Position numbers and translations under genes: made by a program
In this document: positions 7,536-16,310 of the stretch, one piece after another
Layout of the letters: the number at the start of each line of letters is the position of its first letter
How positions within the stretch are numbered: position 1 is the first letter of the stretch
Notes under the pieces: generated by a model
The model's database searches: none
Told to the model about the DNA's origin: nothing
Seen by the model: only the letters and a program-made list of their open reading frames with translations
Assembly: GCF_023922585.1 (NCBI RefSeq)
Contig: NZ_JAMFTN010000014.1
Span: forward strand, 6,232 to 70,231
Direction: 5' to 3'
DNA: 64,000 bases
Source: Aliidiomarina quisquiliarum
Lineage (GTDB): Bacteria > Pseudomonadota > Gammaproteobacteria > Enterobacterales > Alteromonadaceae

Positions 7536-8501
7536 ATGGTTCGTTCTCAGCGTCGTTTGGTTACGTTTGTAGTTTGTATTGGCTTTGCTATCGGCTTAGT
7601 GGGCTGTGCGAGTGATCCCGATTCTCAGTTCGGCTCGCCGACAATAGCTGACGGGCCTGCTAAGCTTGAGTTCGAAGGTACCGAGCATATCAATAATCCC
7701 TTAATTGGTCGTTTTTGGAGCCCGGTTACGCAAGAGTTCATTAGTTGGCCTGAAGTGGCTAGGCACATGCCGCGCGGTGGCTGGTTAATGGTGGGTGAAC
7801 AGCACGATCATCCTGATCATCATCAAATGGAAACCTTTTTAACTTATTTTCTAGCCGGTCAAGGAATACTTGGCCACGTGGTCATGGAAATGGTGTCTCC
7901 AACACAGCGCAGAGCTATTTATCAGACAAATTATTTCAAACGTGCAGCAGAGGATTTAACAGCCACGAAGTTAAATTGGCCCAGCGATGATTGGCCTTGG
8001 GTGCGTTATGAACAGCAAGTTAAAGCGGCTATGCGGCTTTCTAAAGGGTTGAAGTCAGGAAGCTTAACCCAAGTACAAAAAGAAAGCTTGCAAGCTTTTG
8101 GTGACGCATTAGCGCTTTACAGTACAGACCATTTACAGTATTTAACCGACCAGGTTGAAACTAGCCATTGTGGCCCCTTCAGTGCGGAAGAAACTATACA
8201 GATGGTTAATATGCAGATAGCTGAAGATCAGGTGATGGCGCAGCAAATGATTGCCTACGCATTGCCAGACAAAGTGGGCTTACTAATTGCCGGCTCGGGC
8301 CATGTGCGCGCCGACTACGGCGCACCTTTGTGGCTGGCTGACGATGTGCCCGTGCGTACCTTGTTGTTAGTTGGGGTGGGCGCTTCTGAAAATCCAGCTG
8401 ACTATGTACAAGATACCTTTTATGGCCAGCCAGCGGCACAGTTAGTTTTCTTTGTACCAGGTACAAAGCAAGCTAGCTCTTGTAAACCGTTTGCTTCATA
8501 A
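7536..8501 (+). CDS. ChaN-like haem-binding lipoprotein
   Basis: A 321-residue lipoprotein: MVRSQRR, a hydrophobic core, then lipobox LVGC with the lipidated Cys near residue 24. The body matches the ChaN/Tiki-like family PF04187: GRFWSPVTQEFISW, GGWLMVGEQHDHPDHHQME (conserved Glu and His cluster), HVVMEMVSP, and the C-terminal IAGSGHVRADYG. ChaN of Campylobacter is a haem-binding outer-membrane lipoprotein; iron/haem handling is the likely role but is not proven here. AAGGA precedes the ATG. It converges with the DUF423 gene 12 bases away. Confidence 0.88.
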   Translation: MVRSQRRLVTFVVCIGFAIGLVGCASDPDSQFGSPTIADGPAKLEFEGTEHINNPLIGRFWSPVTQEFISWPEVARHMPRGGWLMVGEQHDHPDHHQMETFLTYFLAGQGILGHVVMEMVSPTQRRAIYQTNYFKRAAEDLTATKLNWPSDDWPWVRYEQQVKAAMRLSKGLKSGSLTQVQKESLQAFGDALALYSTDHLQYLTDQVETSHCGPFSAEETIQMVNMQIAEDQVMAQQMIAYALPDKVGLLIAGSGHVRADYGAPLWLADDVPVRTLLLVGVGASENPADYVQDTFYGQPAAQLVFFVPGTKQASSCKPFAS

Positions 8502-8513
8502 AAAGCCACTTAT

Positions 8514-8900
8514 TTAACTGGGTAAGCGCACTAAATTCCAGGCTAGGCTTACCCAGCCAGCTATAAAGCATAACCCGCCCAGTGGGGTAATAGGGCCTAA
8601 CCAACGCCAATTAGTTAACACTAAGCCGTATAAACTACCGGAAAAGAACAAGATACCCGCAATAAACAGAATACCAGCTATTTTTAGCCCAGTAAGTTCT
8701 GGAAAGCGCAGTAATAACACACCAATAATAAGTAAGCCAAAGCCGTGCATAAACTGATAAAGCACACCGGTTTGCCAGGTGGCTAGCGCTTGCTCGGTCA
8801 CTTGTTGGCGCAGTGCGTGGGCACCAAAGGCCCCAAAAATAACGGCGAAGGCAAGAAACAGACAGCCAATGACTAAAAACAGTTTTATTTGCGGCGACAT
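8514..8900 (-). CDS. DUF423 family membrane protein (YgdD-like)
   Basis: A 128-residue protein with four hydrophobic segments and little else. The N-terminal motif FGAFGAHALR and the segment GVLYQFMHGFGLL are characteristic of DUF423/YgdD. In E. coli ygdD lies between gcvA and rlmM; here the rlmM cluster is over 40 kb away, so the neighbourhood has been broken. Function is unknown; it resides in the inner membrane. Confidence 0.92.
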   Translation of the reverse strand: MSPQIKLFLVIGCLFLAFAVIFGAFGAHALRQQVTEQALATWQTGVLYQFMHGFGLLIIGVLLLRFPELTGLKIAGILFIAGILFFSGSLYGLVLTNWRWLGPITPLGGLCFIAGWVSLAWNLVRLPS

Positions 8901-8978
8901 AGTATAGGCTCTCGTGTTGTAAAAGTTAGTTTGTTAAGCTTGTGAGCATAGCAAAAATATAGCTTTAAGGCCTAACCA

Positions 8979-9341
8979 ATGCATTGCCCATGTTCCCCTG
9001 ACTCCTTGTATGAAAACTGCTGTAAACCATTGCATAATGGCGCTGTAGCTAGTTCGCCAGAACAGTTAATGCGCTCGCGCTTTAGTGCTTTTGCGCTGAA
9101 CTTAGCCGGTTACTTAGCACAAACCTGGCACTCCAGTACTCGCCCTGAAGTGGAATTAAGTGATAATCCAGCTTGGGTGCAATTACAAATAATTGAAGCT
9201 GTGCAGCAGGGCAATAAAGGTATGGTGCATTTTCGTGCTTTTTATAAGACTGACAATGAGCTTGGCATGATGGAAGAAAAGTCTAATTTTGTGCGCGAGC
9301 AAGGCCAGTGGTTTTATGTACAGGGCGAAGTGCTTGCCTAA
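8979..9341 (+). CDS. ychJ: YchJ-like SEC-C motif protein
   Basis: A 120-residue protein opening with the zinc-binding SEC-C signature CPCSPDSLYENCC, followed by the YchJ-specific LMRSRFSAFAL and GMVHFRAFYK, then a short C-terminal strand. E. coli YchJ is longer and carries a second SEC-C motif at the C-terminus; this one ends after QGEVLA, so the second zinc motif is absent. AAGG precedes the ATG. The function of the family (UPF0225) is unknown. Confidence 0.9.
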   Translation: MHCPCSPDSLYENCCKPLHNGAVASSPEQLMRSRFSAFALNLAGYLAQTWHSSTRPEVELSDNPAWVQLQIIEAVQQGNKGMVHFRAFYKTDNELGMMEEKSNFVREQGQWFYVQGEVLA

Positions 9342-9377
9342 AAATTTAAATGTAAATAATTTATGTAGGAGCCGTTT

Positions 9378-10349
9378 ATGAGTCACGAGCAAATGAGTCA
9401 AGAGCAAATAATAGAAGAGCCGTATTTCATAGGTACCCCAGGCACTCCATGGGGCGACATTGAAAAGAAAAACTGGTTTGCTGTTCAAGAAGTAAAACGT
9501 AGTTATACCGACGACGTGGTTAGTGTTATTGAAGCATATCGCCAGCGCTTCGATGTAGAGCAGTACGGCACACTTGAATACAGTAATTTAGGTAGTGAAA
9601 ACTACCCAGTATTTGCGATTAAGAGCCGTAATTGGCAGGTAACTCGGCCGTTATTGTTGATCACTGGTGGTGTGCACGGTTATGAAACTAGCGGCGTACA
9701 TGGTGCTTTGCGCTTTATTGATCAGCACATGGAGCATTATAGTAAGCACTTTAATATTGTGGTTGCACCTTGTTTAAGCCCTTGGGGCTACGAAACCATT
9801 AACCGCTGGAACCCTTGGGCGGTTGATCCTAATCGGTCTTTTTATGAAGCGAGCCCGTCGGCAGAAGCGGCCCATTTAATGACCTATGTACAGAAAATAG
9901 AAAAACACAGCGGCACCCAGGTGTTTGCTCATTTTGACCTGCATGAAACCACCGACACCGACAATTCTGAATTTCGGCCAGCTCTTGCGGCACGCGACGC
10001 AAAGCCACAAAGCAGTTGGAATATTCCAGATGGGTTTTATACGGTAGCCCATAGTGAAAAACGAGAGTTAGAGTTTCAGTTGGCAGTGTTAGCTTCAGTA
10101 GCAAAAGTAACTCATATAGCCCCAGCCGATGAAAATGGCGGCATTATTGGTTCGCCCATGATAGCGGAAGGCCTGATTGAGTATTCGGCCACTGAACTAG
10201 GTTTGTGTATGGGCTTTACTAATGCAGCCTATGTAACCACTACAGAAGTGTACCCGGACAGTGCCAACGCCACCCCTGAAGAATGTATTTTGGCTCAGGT
10301 GGCGGCGATAACAGGTGGTTTAGACTATCTTATTACTAATCGCAATTAG
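9378..10349 (+). CDS. M14-family zinc carboxypeptidase-like protein
   Basis: A 323-residue cytosolic protein without a signal peptide. The metal site is visible: H100-x2-E103 in GGVHGYE and His189 in FDLHET. Arg/Asn residues in VDPNRSF match the substrate-binding region of the M14 family, and a C-terminal Glu in IEYSATELG is the candidate general base. It resembles the succinylglutamate desuccinylase/aspartoacylase branch and intracellular M14 carboxypeptidases; the substrate is unknown. GTAGGAG precedes the ATG. Its stop overlaps that of the convergent DMT transporter gene by four bases. Confidence 0.87.
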   Translation: MSHEQMSQEQIIEEPYFIGTPGTPWGDIEKKNWFAVQEVKRSYTDDVVSVIEAYRQRFDVEQYGTLEYSNLGSENYPVFAIKSRNWQVTRPLLLITGGVHGYETSGVHGALRFIDQHMEHYSKHFNIVVAPCLSPWGYETINRWNPWAVDPNRSFYEASPSAEAAHLMTYVQKIEKHSGTQVFAHFDLHETTDTDNSEFRPALAARDAKPQSSWNIPDGFYTVAHSEKRELEFQLAVLASVAKVTHIAPADENGGIIGSPMIAEGLIEYSATELGLCMGFTNAAYVTTTEVYPDSANATPEECILAQVAAITGGLDYLITNRN

Positions 10350-11272
10350 TAGTTTTTGTGGCGCACTTTGGTAGTAATAGGGGCTTTGCGCACGGTTTCA
10401 CGGTGGCTAATATAAATGCCGCTGCTGATAACAATGGCAGAGCCTACTACAACCCAAATACTAGGTAGCTCGTTCCAGAAAATATAACCAAGGCCAATGG
10501 CCCAAATCATGGCGGTATATTCAAAGGACGATAATAGCGACGGTGGAGCTTTACGGTATGCTTCGGTTAATAAATATTGACCGATGGCGCCAGAAATACC
10601 CAGCATTAATAACCAAGGTGCATGTTCCATGGTTACCGGCTTCCAGCTTAGGAACGACAGTAAACCACAACCAATAGTAAGGCTTAAGATAAAGTAGAAC
10701 ATAAGCGACTCAGAGGTTTCTGTGCGGTGGAGAAAACGAACTAGAATCATGCTGCAGCTATAACCCATCATAGAAAGTAAGCCAGCAATAACACCAATGG
10801 AAGCAAAGCCCATGGCTTTTGGGTTCAGCATCACTAACACACCAATGAAACCAACAATAACAGCACCGAAACGGTACCTACCAACGGGCTCTTTAAGCAC
10901 AATGGCCGACAGCAAGGTAATGGCAAGTGGGGCGGCAAAAAACAGCGCGTAGGCGTTTGCTAAGGGTAGTTCGCGTAGGGTTAATACGGTGGTAATCAGA
11001 AAACCAATCGAAATTAATCCACGCAGTAAATGTAAGTCGATACGTGTTGCCTTTAAGCGCGAAAGGTTTTTACTGACTAAAATCCAACCGAGTACAAAAG
11101 GTAATGAGGTTGCACCACGAAAAAAACTAATTTGATAGCTACTTAAGTCGGTAGCAAGTTGCTTCATGGACACGTCCATGAGGGCGAAGCAAAACACAGC
11201 CAAAATCATAAATATTATGCCATGCTTAATATTTTCAGATTTAGCATGGCTTTTGAAACTTTTTTCGGACAT
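10346..11272 (-). CDS. DMT-superfamily (EamA) transporter
   Basis: A 308-residue protein with about ten hydrophobic segments arranged as two EamA repeats; the first carries FALMDVSMKQLA and FFRGATSLPF, the second GISGAIGQYLLTEAYRKAP and EYTAMIWAIGLGY, the usual EamA signatures. The ATG at 11272 is chosen because GGAG lies seven bases upstream. It probably exports or imports a small metabolite through the inner membrane; the substrate cannot be predicted. Confidence 0.9.
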   Translation of the reverse strand: MSEKSFKSHAKSENIKHGIIFMILAVFCFALMDVSMKQLATDLSSYQISFFRGATSLPFVLGWILVSKNLSRLKATRIDLHLLRGLISIGFLITTVLTLRELPLANAYALFFAAPLAITLLSAIVLKEPVGRYRFGAVIVGFIGVLVMLNPKAMGFASIGVIAGLLSMMGYSCSMILVRFLHRTETSESLMFYFILSLTIGCGLLSFLSWKPVTMEHAPWLLMLGISGAIGQYLLTEAYRKAPPSLLSSFEYTAMIWAIGLGYIFWNELPSIWVVVGSAIVISSGIYISHRETVRKAPITTKVRHKNY

Positions 11273-11329
11273 AAACAAACTCCGTTATTTTTTGGCAAGG
11301 AAAAGAACAAACAATTAAGGGGAAATACC

Positions 11330-11722
11330 ATGACCACCCCCACATTAACGCTATTTTACGATGGCCAATGCCCACTGTGTGTGCGTGAAATGAGCCAATT
11401 AAAAAAACTCGATAAGCATGGCCGCTTATGTTTTGAAGACATTTTAGCCCCCGACTTTAACGAACGCTTTCCGCAGCTTTCAATTCAGCGGGCGAATCGT
11501 ATTATGCATGCCCAACGGAGCGACGGAGTGATGCTTGAAGCGCTCGACGCGGTTCATGCAGCGTGGTCGTTAGTAGGCCGTGGCTGGCGTACAGCGCCAT
11601 TACGTTGGCCTATTATTCGCTGGTTTGCCGACCAAGCCTATTTGCTGCTTGCTAAACACCGCTATAAGCTTTCTAAATTACTAACCGGTGAAGCTCGCTG
11701 CAAGCGTTGTTCACTCGACTAA
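11330..11722 (+). CDS. DUF393 / DCC-family thiol-disulphide oxidoreductase-like protein
   Basis: A 130-residue protein starting at the ATG at 11330 (AAGGGGA upstream). A much longer frame begins at 11159 but overlaps the divergent transporter gene and lacks a ribosome site. The motif LFYDGQCPLC with a CxxC pair near residues 15-18, followed by FEDI and the ALDAVHAAW segment, defines DUF393. It carries further cysteines at the C-terminus (CKRC). It is predicted to have a thioredoxin-like fold with unknown partner. It converges on the DsbD-like gene two bases further on, a possible functional link in redox control. Confidence 0.88.
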   Translation: MTTPTLTLFYDGQCPLCVREMSQLKKLDKHGRLCFEDILAPDFNERFPQLSIQRANRIMHAQRSDGVMLEALDAVHAAWSLVGRGWRTAPLRWPIIRWFADQAYLLLAKHRYKLSKLLTGEARCKRCSLD

Positions 11723-11724
11723 TT

Positions 11725-13956
11725 TCACTTATTTAAGCCTGCTTCAACATAGTCGCGAATAGTACTATTGGTAAGTATTTGCGGTAATACTTGGGGCTCT
11801 TGGCCTGGAAAGTACAATACATAAAGCGGTACGCCATTACGACCAAATTTAGCTAAATATTCGGTAATGTCAGGATCTTGCATGGTCCAGTCGCCTTTAA
11901 GCTGGGCTATATTGTATTCGGCAAATAAAGCTTGGGTGGCGTCCGTATGTAAGGCTACACGCTCGTTGGCTAAGCAAGTAATGCACCAGTCGGCCGTCAT
12001 ATTTACAAATACAGGCTGTTGCTGGCGCAAAGAGTCGAGCTTGGCTTGCGACCACTGATTATCGGTTGTTGCTAAGCTTGGTTGTGTATTGGCTGTTGTT
12101 TGCATGCTAAGTGCTTGAAAAAAACTAAGCCCTGCCAAGGCTAAGAATACCAACACAATGGAGCCTTGTACTCGGCTACGTGTTGCTTGAAGCTGTTGCT
12201 TGCCCCACCACCACAAAGCCGTTGCAAATAACACCACAGCAAGTAGCAACAAGGTTAAGCTGTCGATACCCGTTTGGCGACCAAACACCCACAGTAGCCA
12301 CACGGTGGTAATGTACATAGGTACAGCCATCCATTGCTTGAAGGTTTCCATCCAAAGGCCGGGTTTGGGTAGAATTTTGGCAAAGCCAGGCACGAAGCCA
12401 AACAAGAGGAAAGGCGCGGCTAAACCTAAACCCAATACGGCAAAAATAAGTAAGGCTAAAGCAGGAGGTTGGGTAATGGCATAGCCCAGCGCAACGCCCA
12501 TAAAAGGAGCGGTACAAGGACTAGCAATAAGAACGGCCAACACGCCGGTGGCAAAAGAGCTTTGTGCGCCGCCTTCAGGGTTAAGCAGGTTGGAATTCTG
12601 CCCTACACCCATTAAACGGGTGCCAATTTGAAACGCACCAGTTAGGTTTAAACCAATAGCCACAAACAAAAACACTAAAGCACCGATTAACCATGGGCTT
12701 TGTAGTTGAAAGCCCCAGCCCAGTGCCTGACCTGCCGCCCTAAGGGCGATGAGCGTACCGGCAATTAATAAAAAGCTAAGAACTACGCCGGCGGTGTACC
12801 ACAGGCTTTCGCTACGCTGTTTATGGCTTGAGCCACTGTTAGTCAAGGCCATGGCTTTAAGTGACAGCACCGGAAATACGCAGGGCATTAAGTTTAAAAT
12901 AAGACCACCAAGAAAGGCGAAAACAAACACCACTAACAGCGACAGTTCGGTTTGGTAGTCAGCACCAGAGCTTGCTGGCTCAGGTTGAACGGCAACAGCG
13001 AGAAATTCTAAACTGTGCTGCTTCGCATTAGTTGAACTGTTTGCTAATGCCAGTTGCACAGGAAAAGACTCGGGTAAATGTTTTGGGGTAAAGCCCGCAG
13101 CTTGGCTTTGTAATGGCTGGCGGATAACTACAATGTCGTCGATGTATTCAATGGTTTGTGCGGCGTTATTGGTAATTAAACCGGGCGCGCCCATATAGGC
13201 ATAGGGTGCGCTAGTGGTGCTGGCTGCTTGCACTAAACTAACCGCAGCGGCCGACTCTATTAGTAAGGTGAGCTGCTCGCCCTGAATATCAAAGCGGGCT
13301 TGCCAAGGTGCAAGCTCAGGTAACTGTTGGCGAGCAGCTAAAAAATGACGCCGATGTTGTTCGAGTGCGGGGCGAGCGCTTTGTTCGCTACTGCGCGGTG
13401 CTATATTTAAAGTGACACTATGTTGTGCGTTGTTATTGACACATTCAGTGGCCGCAGTGTTGTGGCATAGTTGTAATTGAATGTTAGCGGTTAGGGTGGC
13501 GGTGATTGCGAACTCAGATGTTGCTAGCAAGGTGTCGGCATAGTCGCTAGGAATAGAAAAGTCGGTTAATAAATAGTGGTGCCCAGTAAAACCGTAGCTA
13601 GCGGGACTATTAAAACGTTGCACCGTGGGCCATTGAACGTCGTCGAAATAACTACCCTCAGGGCCTTGCCACTGCACCGTAAAACCAGCATCGGAATTAA
13701 GCCACAAGGTATGCCATTCAGGGTCTGTTTCGACTTCAATGGCAAGGGTGTAAATATGCCCAGGGGTAATGGTGGCAAACTCACTTAATAGGCGAGTTTG
13801 CACCAGGGGTTGTTGCTGCCAAGCAGAGGCTGCGTTGGCAAAACCGCTATTTTGAGTAGCCGCATGCAGCGGGCTAGAGAGCAACACTAACAGCAATAAA
13901 GGTAGCGCAACCACAGCTGATAGCCTAATGAATACGGTGTTAAAATAACGGTGCAT
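11725..13956 (-). CDS. dsbD: Thiol:disulphide reductase DsbD/ScsB family
   Basis: A 743-residue inner-membrane protein that would pass electrons from cytoplasmic thioredoxin to periplasmic thiol proteins. Order of parts: signal peptide (residues 1-32, ending LHAAT), a periplasmic DsbC/DsbD-like N-terminal domain of about 300 residues, an eight-helix membrane domain with the two redox cysteines in NLMPCVFPVLSLK and IASPCTAPF, and a C-terminal thioredoxin domain with CxxC in TADWCITC. The large N-terminal domain resembles ScsB (copper tolerance) more than classic DsbD, so the partner may be a ScsC/DsbC-like protein. It follows tesB at a 17-base gap and may be co-transcribed with it and the phosphodiesterase gene upstream. 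Confidence 0.92.
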   Translation of the reverse strand: MHRYFNTVFIRLSAVVALPLLLLVLLSSPLHAATQNSGFANAASAWQQQPLVQTRLLSEFATITPGHIYTLAIEVETDPEWHTLWLNSDAGFTVQWQGPEGSYFDDVQWPTVQRFNSPASYGFTGHHYLLTDFSIPSDYADTLLATSEFAITATLTANIQLQLCHNTAATECVNNNAQHSVTLNIAPRSSEQSARPALEQHRRHFLAARQQLPELAPWQARFDIQGEQLTLLIESAAAVSLVQAASTTSAPYAYMGAPGLITNNAAQTIEYIDDIVVIRQPLQSQAAGFTPKHLPESFPVQLALANSSTNAKQHSLEFLAVAVQPEPASSGADYQTELSLLVVFVFAFLGGLILNLMPCVFPVLSLKAMALTNSGSSHKQRSESLWYTAGVVLSFLLIAGTLIALRAAGQALGWGFQLQSPWLIGALVFLFVAIGLNLTGAFQIGTRLMGVGQNSNLLNPEGGAQSSFATGVLAVLIASPCTAPFMGVALGYAITQPPALALLIFAVLGLGLAAPFLLFGFVPGFAKILPKPGLWMETFKQWMAVPMYITTVWLLWVFGRQTGIDSLTLLLLAVVLFATALWWWGKQQLQATRSRVQGSIVLVFLALAGLSFFQALSMQTTANTQPSLATTDNQWSQAKLDSLRQQQPVFVNMTADWCITCLANERVALHTDATQALFAEYNIAQLKGDWTMQDPDITEYLAKFGRNGVPLYVLYFPGQEPQVLPQILTNSTIRDYVEAGLNK

Positions 13957-13973
13957 AATTTCCCATATAGTTG

Positions 13974-14834
13974 TTAATCGTGTTTTCTAAGCAAGCCTTC
14001 TTGGGCAGTAGAAGCAACCAGATCACCGTTGCGATTAAATATTTCACCACGCACTAGCCCCCTAGCGTTACTGGCACTGGGCGAGTCAATAGCGTACAGT
14101 AGCCAGTCATCCATGCGAAATGGGCGATGAAACCACATGGCATGATCAAGTGACGCCATTTGTAATTTCGGGTTAGCAAAACTTTCGCCATGGGGCTGCA
14201 AGGCCGTAGGTAAAAAGTTAAAGTCGGAAGCATAGGCTAACAAATATTTATGCACTGTTTGGTCGTCGGGTAGGGCGCCATTGGCTTTAAACCATACGTA
14301 TCGCTTGGCATCCATTTTGGTTGGTTCGAATGGGTTATAAGGTGTAACCGAACGCATTAAAATAGGCTTTTCGCTGGTGAACTTGTCGCGTAGGTCGTCT
14401 GGAATAAACTTCGCATAGTTTCGATGCACATCAAGGTCGGAAGCCAACCCTTCTGGGCCAGCCACTTCAGGCATAGCAGACTGGTGGTTAAAGCTTTCTT
14501 CTTCGCCATGAAATGATGCTGTCATGTGAAAAATAACCTTACCATGCTGAATGGCTTTAACTCGGCGGGTGCAAAAACTTCTACCGTCGCGAATATGCTC
14601 AACGTCGTACACCACCGGATGATTGGCATCGCCAGCCCGTAAGAAGTAGCAATGAAAAGAGTGTACTCCGCGAGCAGGTTCAACAGTTTCACGGGCGGCC
14701 GATAAAGACTGCCCCATAACTTGGCCACCAAAGAGGGCAACAAAGCCTAAATCTTGGCTTTGGCCGCGGTAAATGCCTTGTTCAATAGTTTCTAAATTCA
14801 TTAACGCTAATAGTTCGTTTAATACTTTACTCAT
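13974..14834 (-). CDS. tesB: Acyl-CoA thioesterase II
   Basis: A 286-residue cytosolic double-hotdog enzyme that hydrolyses medium- and long-chain acyl-CoA. The ATG at 14834 is chosen because the following MSKVLNELLALMNLE aligns with the E. coli TesB start and AAAGG precedes it. Visible family motifs are RGQSQDLG, FGGQVMGQSL, VHSFHCYFLRAGD, RRVKAIQHG and, in the second half, SLDHAMWFHRPFRMDDWLLY with the catalytic Asp region (Asp in SLDHAMW). Length is as in E. coli. It lies between the phosphodiesterase and dsbD genes in one orientation. Confidence 0.96.
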   Translation of the reverse strand: MSKVLNELLALMNLETIEQGIYRGQSQDLGFVALFGGQVMGQSLSAARETVEPARGVHSFHCYFLRAGDANHPVVYDVEHIRDGRSFCTRRVKAIQHGKVIFHMTASFHGEEESFNHQSAMPEVAGPEGLASDLDVHRNYAKFIPDDLRDKFTSEKPILMRSVTPYNPFEPTKMDAKRYVWFKANGALPDDQTVHKYLLAYASDFNFLPTALQPHGESFANPKLQMASLDHAMWFHRPFRMDDWLLYAIDSPSASNARGLVRGEIFNRNGDLVASTAQEGLLRKHD

Positions 14835-14855
14835 ACCAATACCTTTGACTACCAA

Positions 14856-16124
14856 CTACTTTGTTTCTAATAACATGGGGATAACCGCTGGGTTGCCATC
14901 ATTAGCGGCGGCGGTTAAACCAAGAATTTTGGCCATAACTTGGTATACGTCAACCATTTCAAAACCGCTCACTTGGGTTGCATTTTTAAAATGCGGCCCG
15001 TGGGCAATAAAGATACCAAACATGTTGGTATGTTCATTGTCGTAGCCGTGGGTACCAATCATTTGGTTTAAGTCGGCTTCGGTTAGTTGCTCTAGCCACC
15101 GCTGACGGGCCCAAACATTACCTGGGTTAGCTAGTAATATAATGTCGGCAATACGACGGTGGTTAGTATATTGGAAACGCTCGGGCATGCTGTCTTTGCG
15201 TAATATTTGGCCAAATTCGGCTGGTATAGCAGCGCTTAACTGTTGATACAGCACATCGGTTTGACCAGGTAAAGGGTAAATGCTGATGGTTTCACGAGAA
15301 TACACCACTTGCTGTGTAAGAGCTTTATCGAAGCTACCGTCAATAACAAAATGATTGCGTGGGTTCACTTCTTCCATACCATGGTCGGAAGTAATCATAA
15401 TATTGATCTGGTCGCTTAAACCACGTTCGGCTAAGCCGGCAAGCAATACGCCTATTTCTGCGTCAATTGCTTCAAAACTAGCTTCTACTTCAGCAGAATT
15501 TGGTCCGAAGCGATGGCCAGCGGTGTCCACGTCGCTAAAATAAAGGGTAATTATGCGTGGGCGTTCAGCGGCAGGCATATCCAGCCAGCTGAGCACTTGT
15601 TCAACACGAGTACGGTTAGAAATGGAACCGTCGTAGTTAAACCAATAGCTAGGGCGTACGCCTTTTACTGCGGTTTCTGAACCGGGGAAAAAGAAAGTGG
15701 CCGCCGTTACGCCCTGTTGCTCGGCGGTAACCCAAATAGGCTCGCCGCCCCACCAGCGTGGATTTTCAACTTCTTCACGTTTACTCATGGTAAAAACTAC
15801 GTCGTATTCAGGGTCGTACATATTATTATTTACTAAACCATGACTTTCGGGACGTAAACCTGTTACTAATGAATAGTGATTAGGAAAGGTTTTACTTGGA
15901 AATACAGGTTGTAAGTAGTCTGCACGGACACCGCTACGAGCTATACTTTGTATATTTGGTGCATTAAAGCGGTCAATATAGTCGTGACGGGCACCGTCGA
16001 TAGAAATAAGAATGATGGTAGGCTCTAATTTATTTGTTAGTGTTGCTTCAGTAGACGAGCAAGCGCTAACAAATTGCAGGGTAAAGAGCAGAACAAATAA
16101 AGTAGGAAGAACACGAAGGGTCAT
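14856..16124 (-). CDS. Nucleotide pyrophosphatase/phosphodiesterase lipoprotein (ENPP-like)
   Basis: A 422-residue secreted lipoprotein. The ATG at 16124 (AGGA eight bases upstream) opens a signal peptide ending in lipobox VSAC. The alkaline-phosphatase-superfamily metal site is visible: ISIDGARHDY (Asp), PSKTFPNHYSLVTGL with the nucleophilic Thr, SDVDTAGHRFGP (Asp and His), TSDHGM (Asp-His) and a late GTHGYDN His. These are the ENPP signatures for hydrolysis of phosphodiester or pyrophosphate bonds in nucleotides such as NAD or ATP derivatives. It probably scavenges extracellular nucleotides at the envelope. First gene of the run to tesB and dsbD. Confidence 0.92.
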   Translation of the reverse strand: MTLRVLPTLFVLLFTLQFVSACSSTEATLTNKLEPTIILISIDGARHDYIDRFNAPNIQSIARSGVRADYLQPVFPSKTFPNHYSLVTGLRPESHGLVNNNMYDPEYDVVFTMSKREEVENPRWWGGEPIWVTAEQQGVTAATFFFPGSETAVKGVRPSYWFNYDGSISNRTRVEQVLSWLDMPAAERPRIITLYFSDVDTAGHRFGPNSAEVEASFEAIDAEIGVLLAGLAERGLSDQINIMITSDHGMEEVNPRNHFVIDGSFDKALTQQVVYSRETISIYPLPGQTDVLYQQLSAAIPAEFGQILRKDSMPERFQYTNHRRIADIILLANPGNVWARQRWLEQLTEADLNQMIGTHGYDNEHTNMFGIFIAHGPHFKNATQVSGFEMVDVYQVMAKILGLTAAANDGNPAVIPMLLETK

Positions 16125-16310
16125 GAATAAATTCCTGTGCCACATTAATTATTAGAAAGTGGTCAGTATAGCCGAGCAAAGGCAGGATTTCTCACTTATT
16201 TAGACAGGGCTTTTACTGATATAAATTTAAAATTGTGGTATTTGCTTGAATTATTTAACGACTGAGTCAAGCTTATACCGACACACGTTGTTTAAAATGG
16301 AGACGCATAT

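Noticed and set aside
11159-11329. N-terminal extension of the DUF393 protein
   Set aside because: It overlaps the start of the divergent transporter gene and has no ribosome site; the family begins at the ATG at 11330.
12176-12517. Long alternative frames within dsbD, mfd and acnA
   Set aside because: They overlap strong genes completely, have no motif or ribosome site, and share the codon pattern of the antisense or shifted strand.
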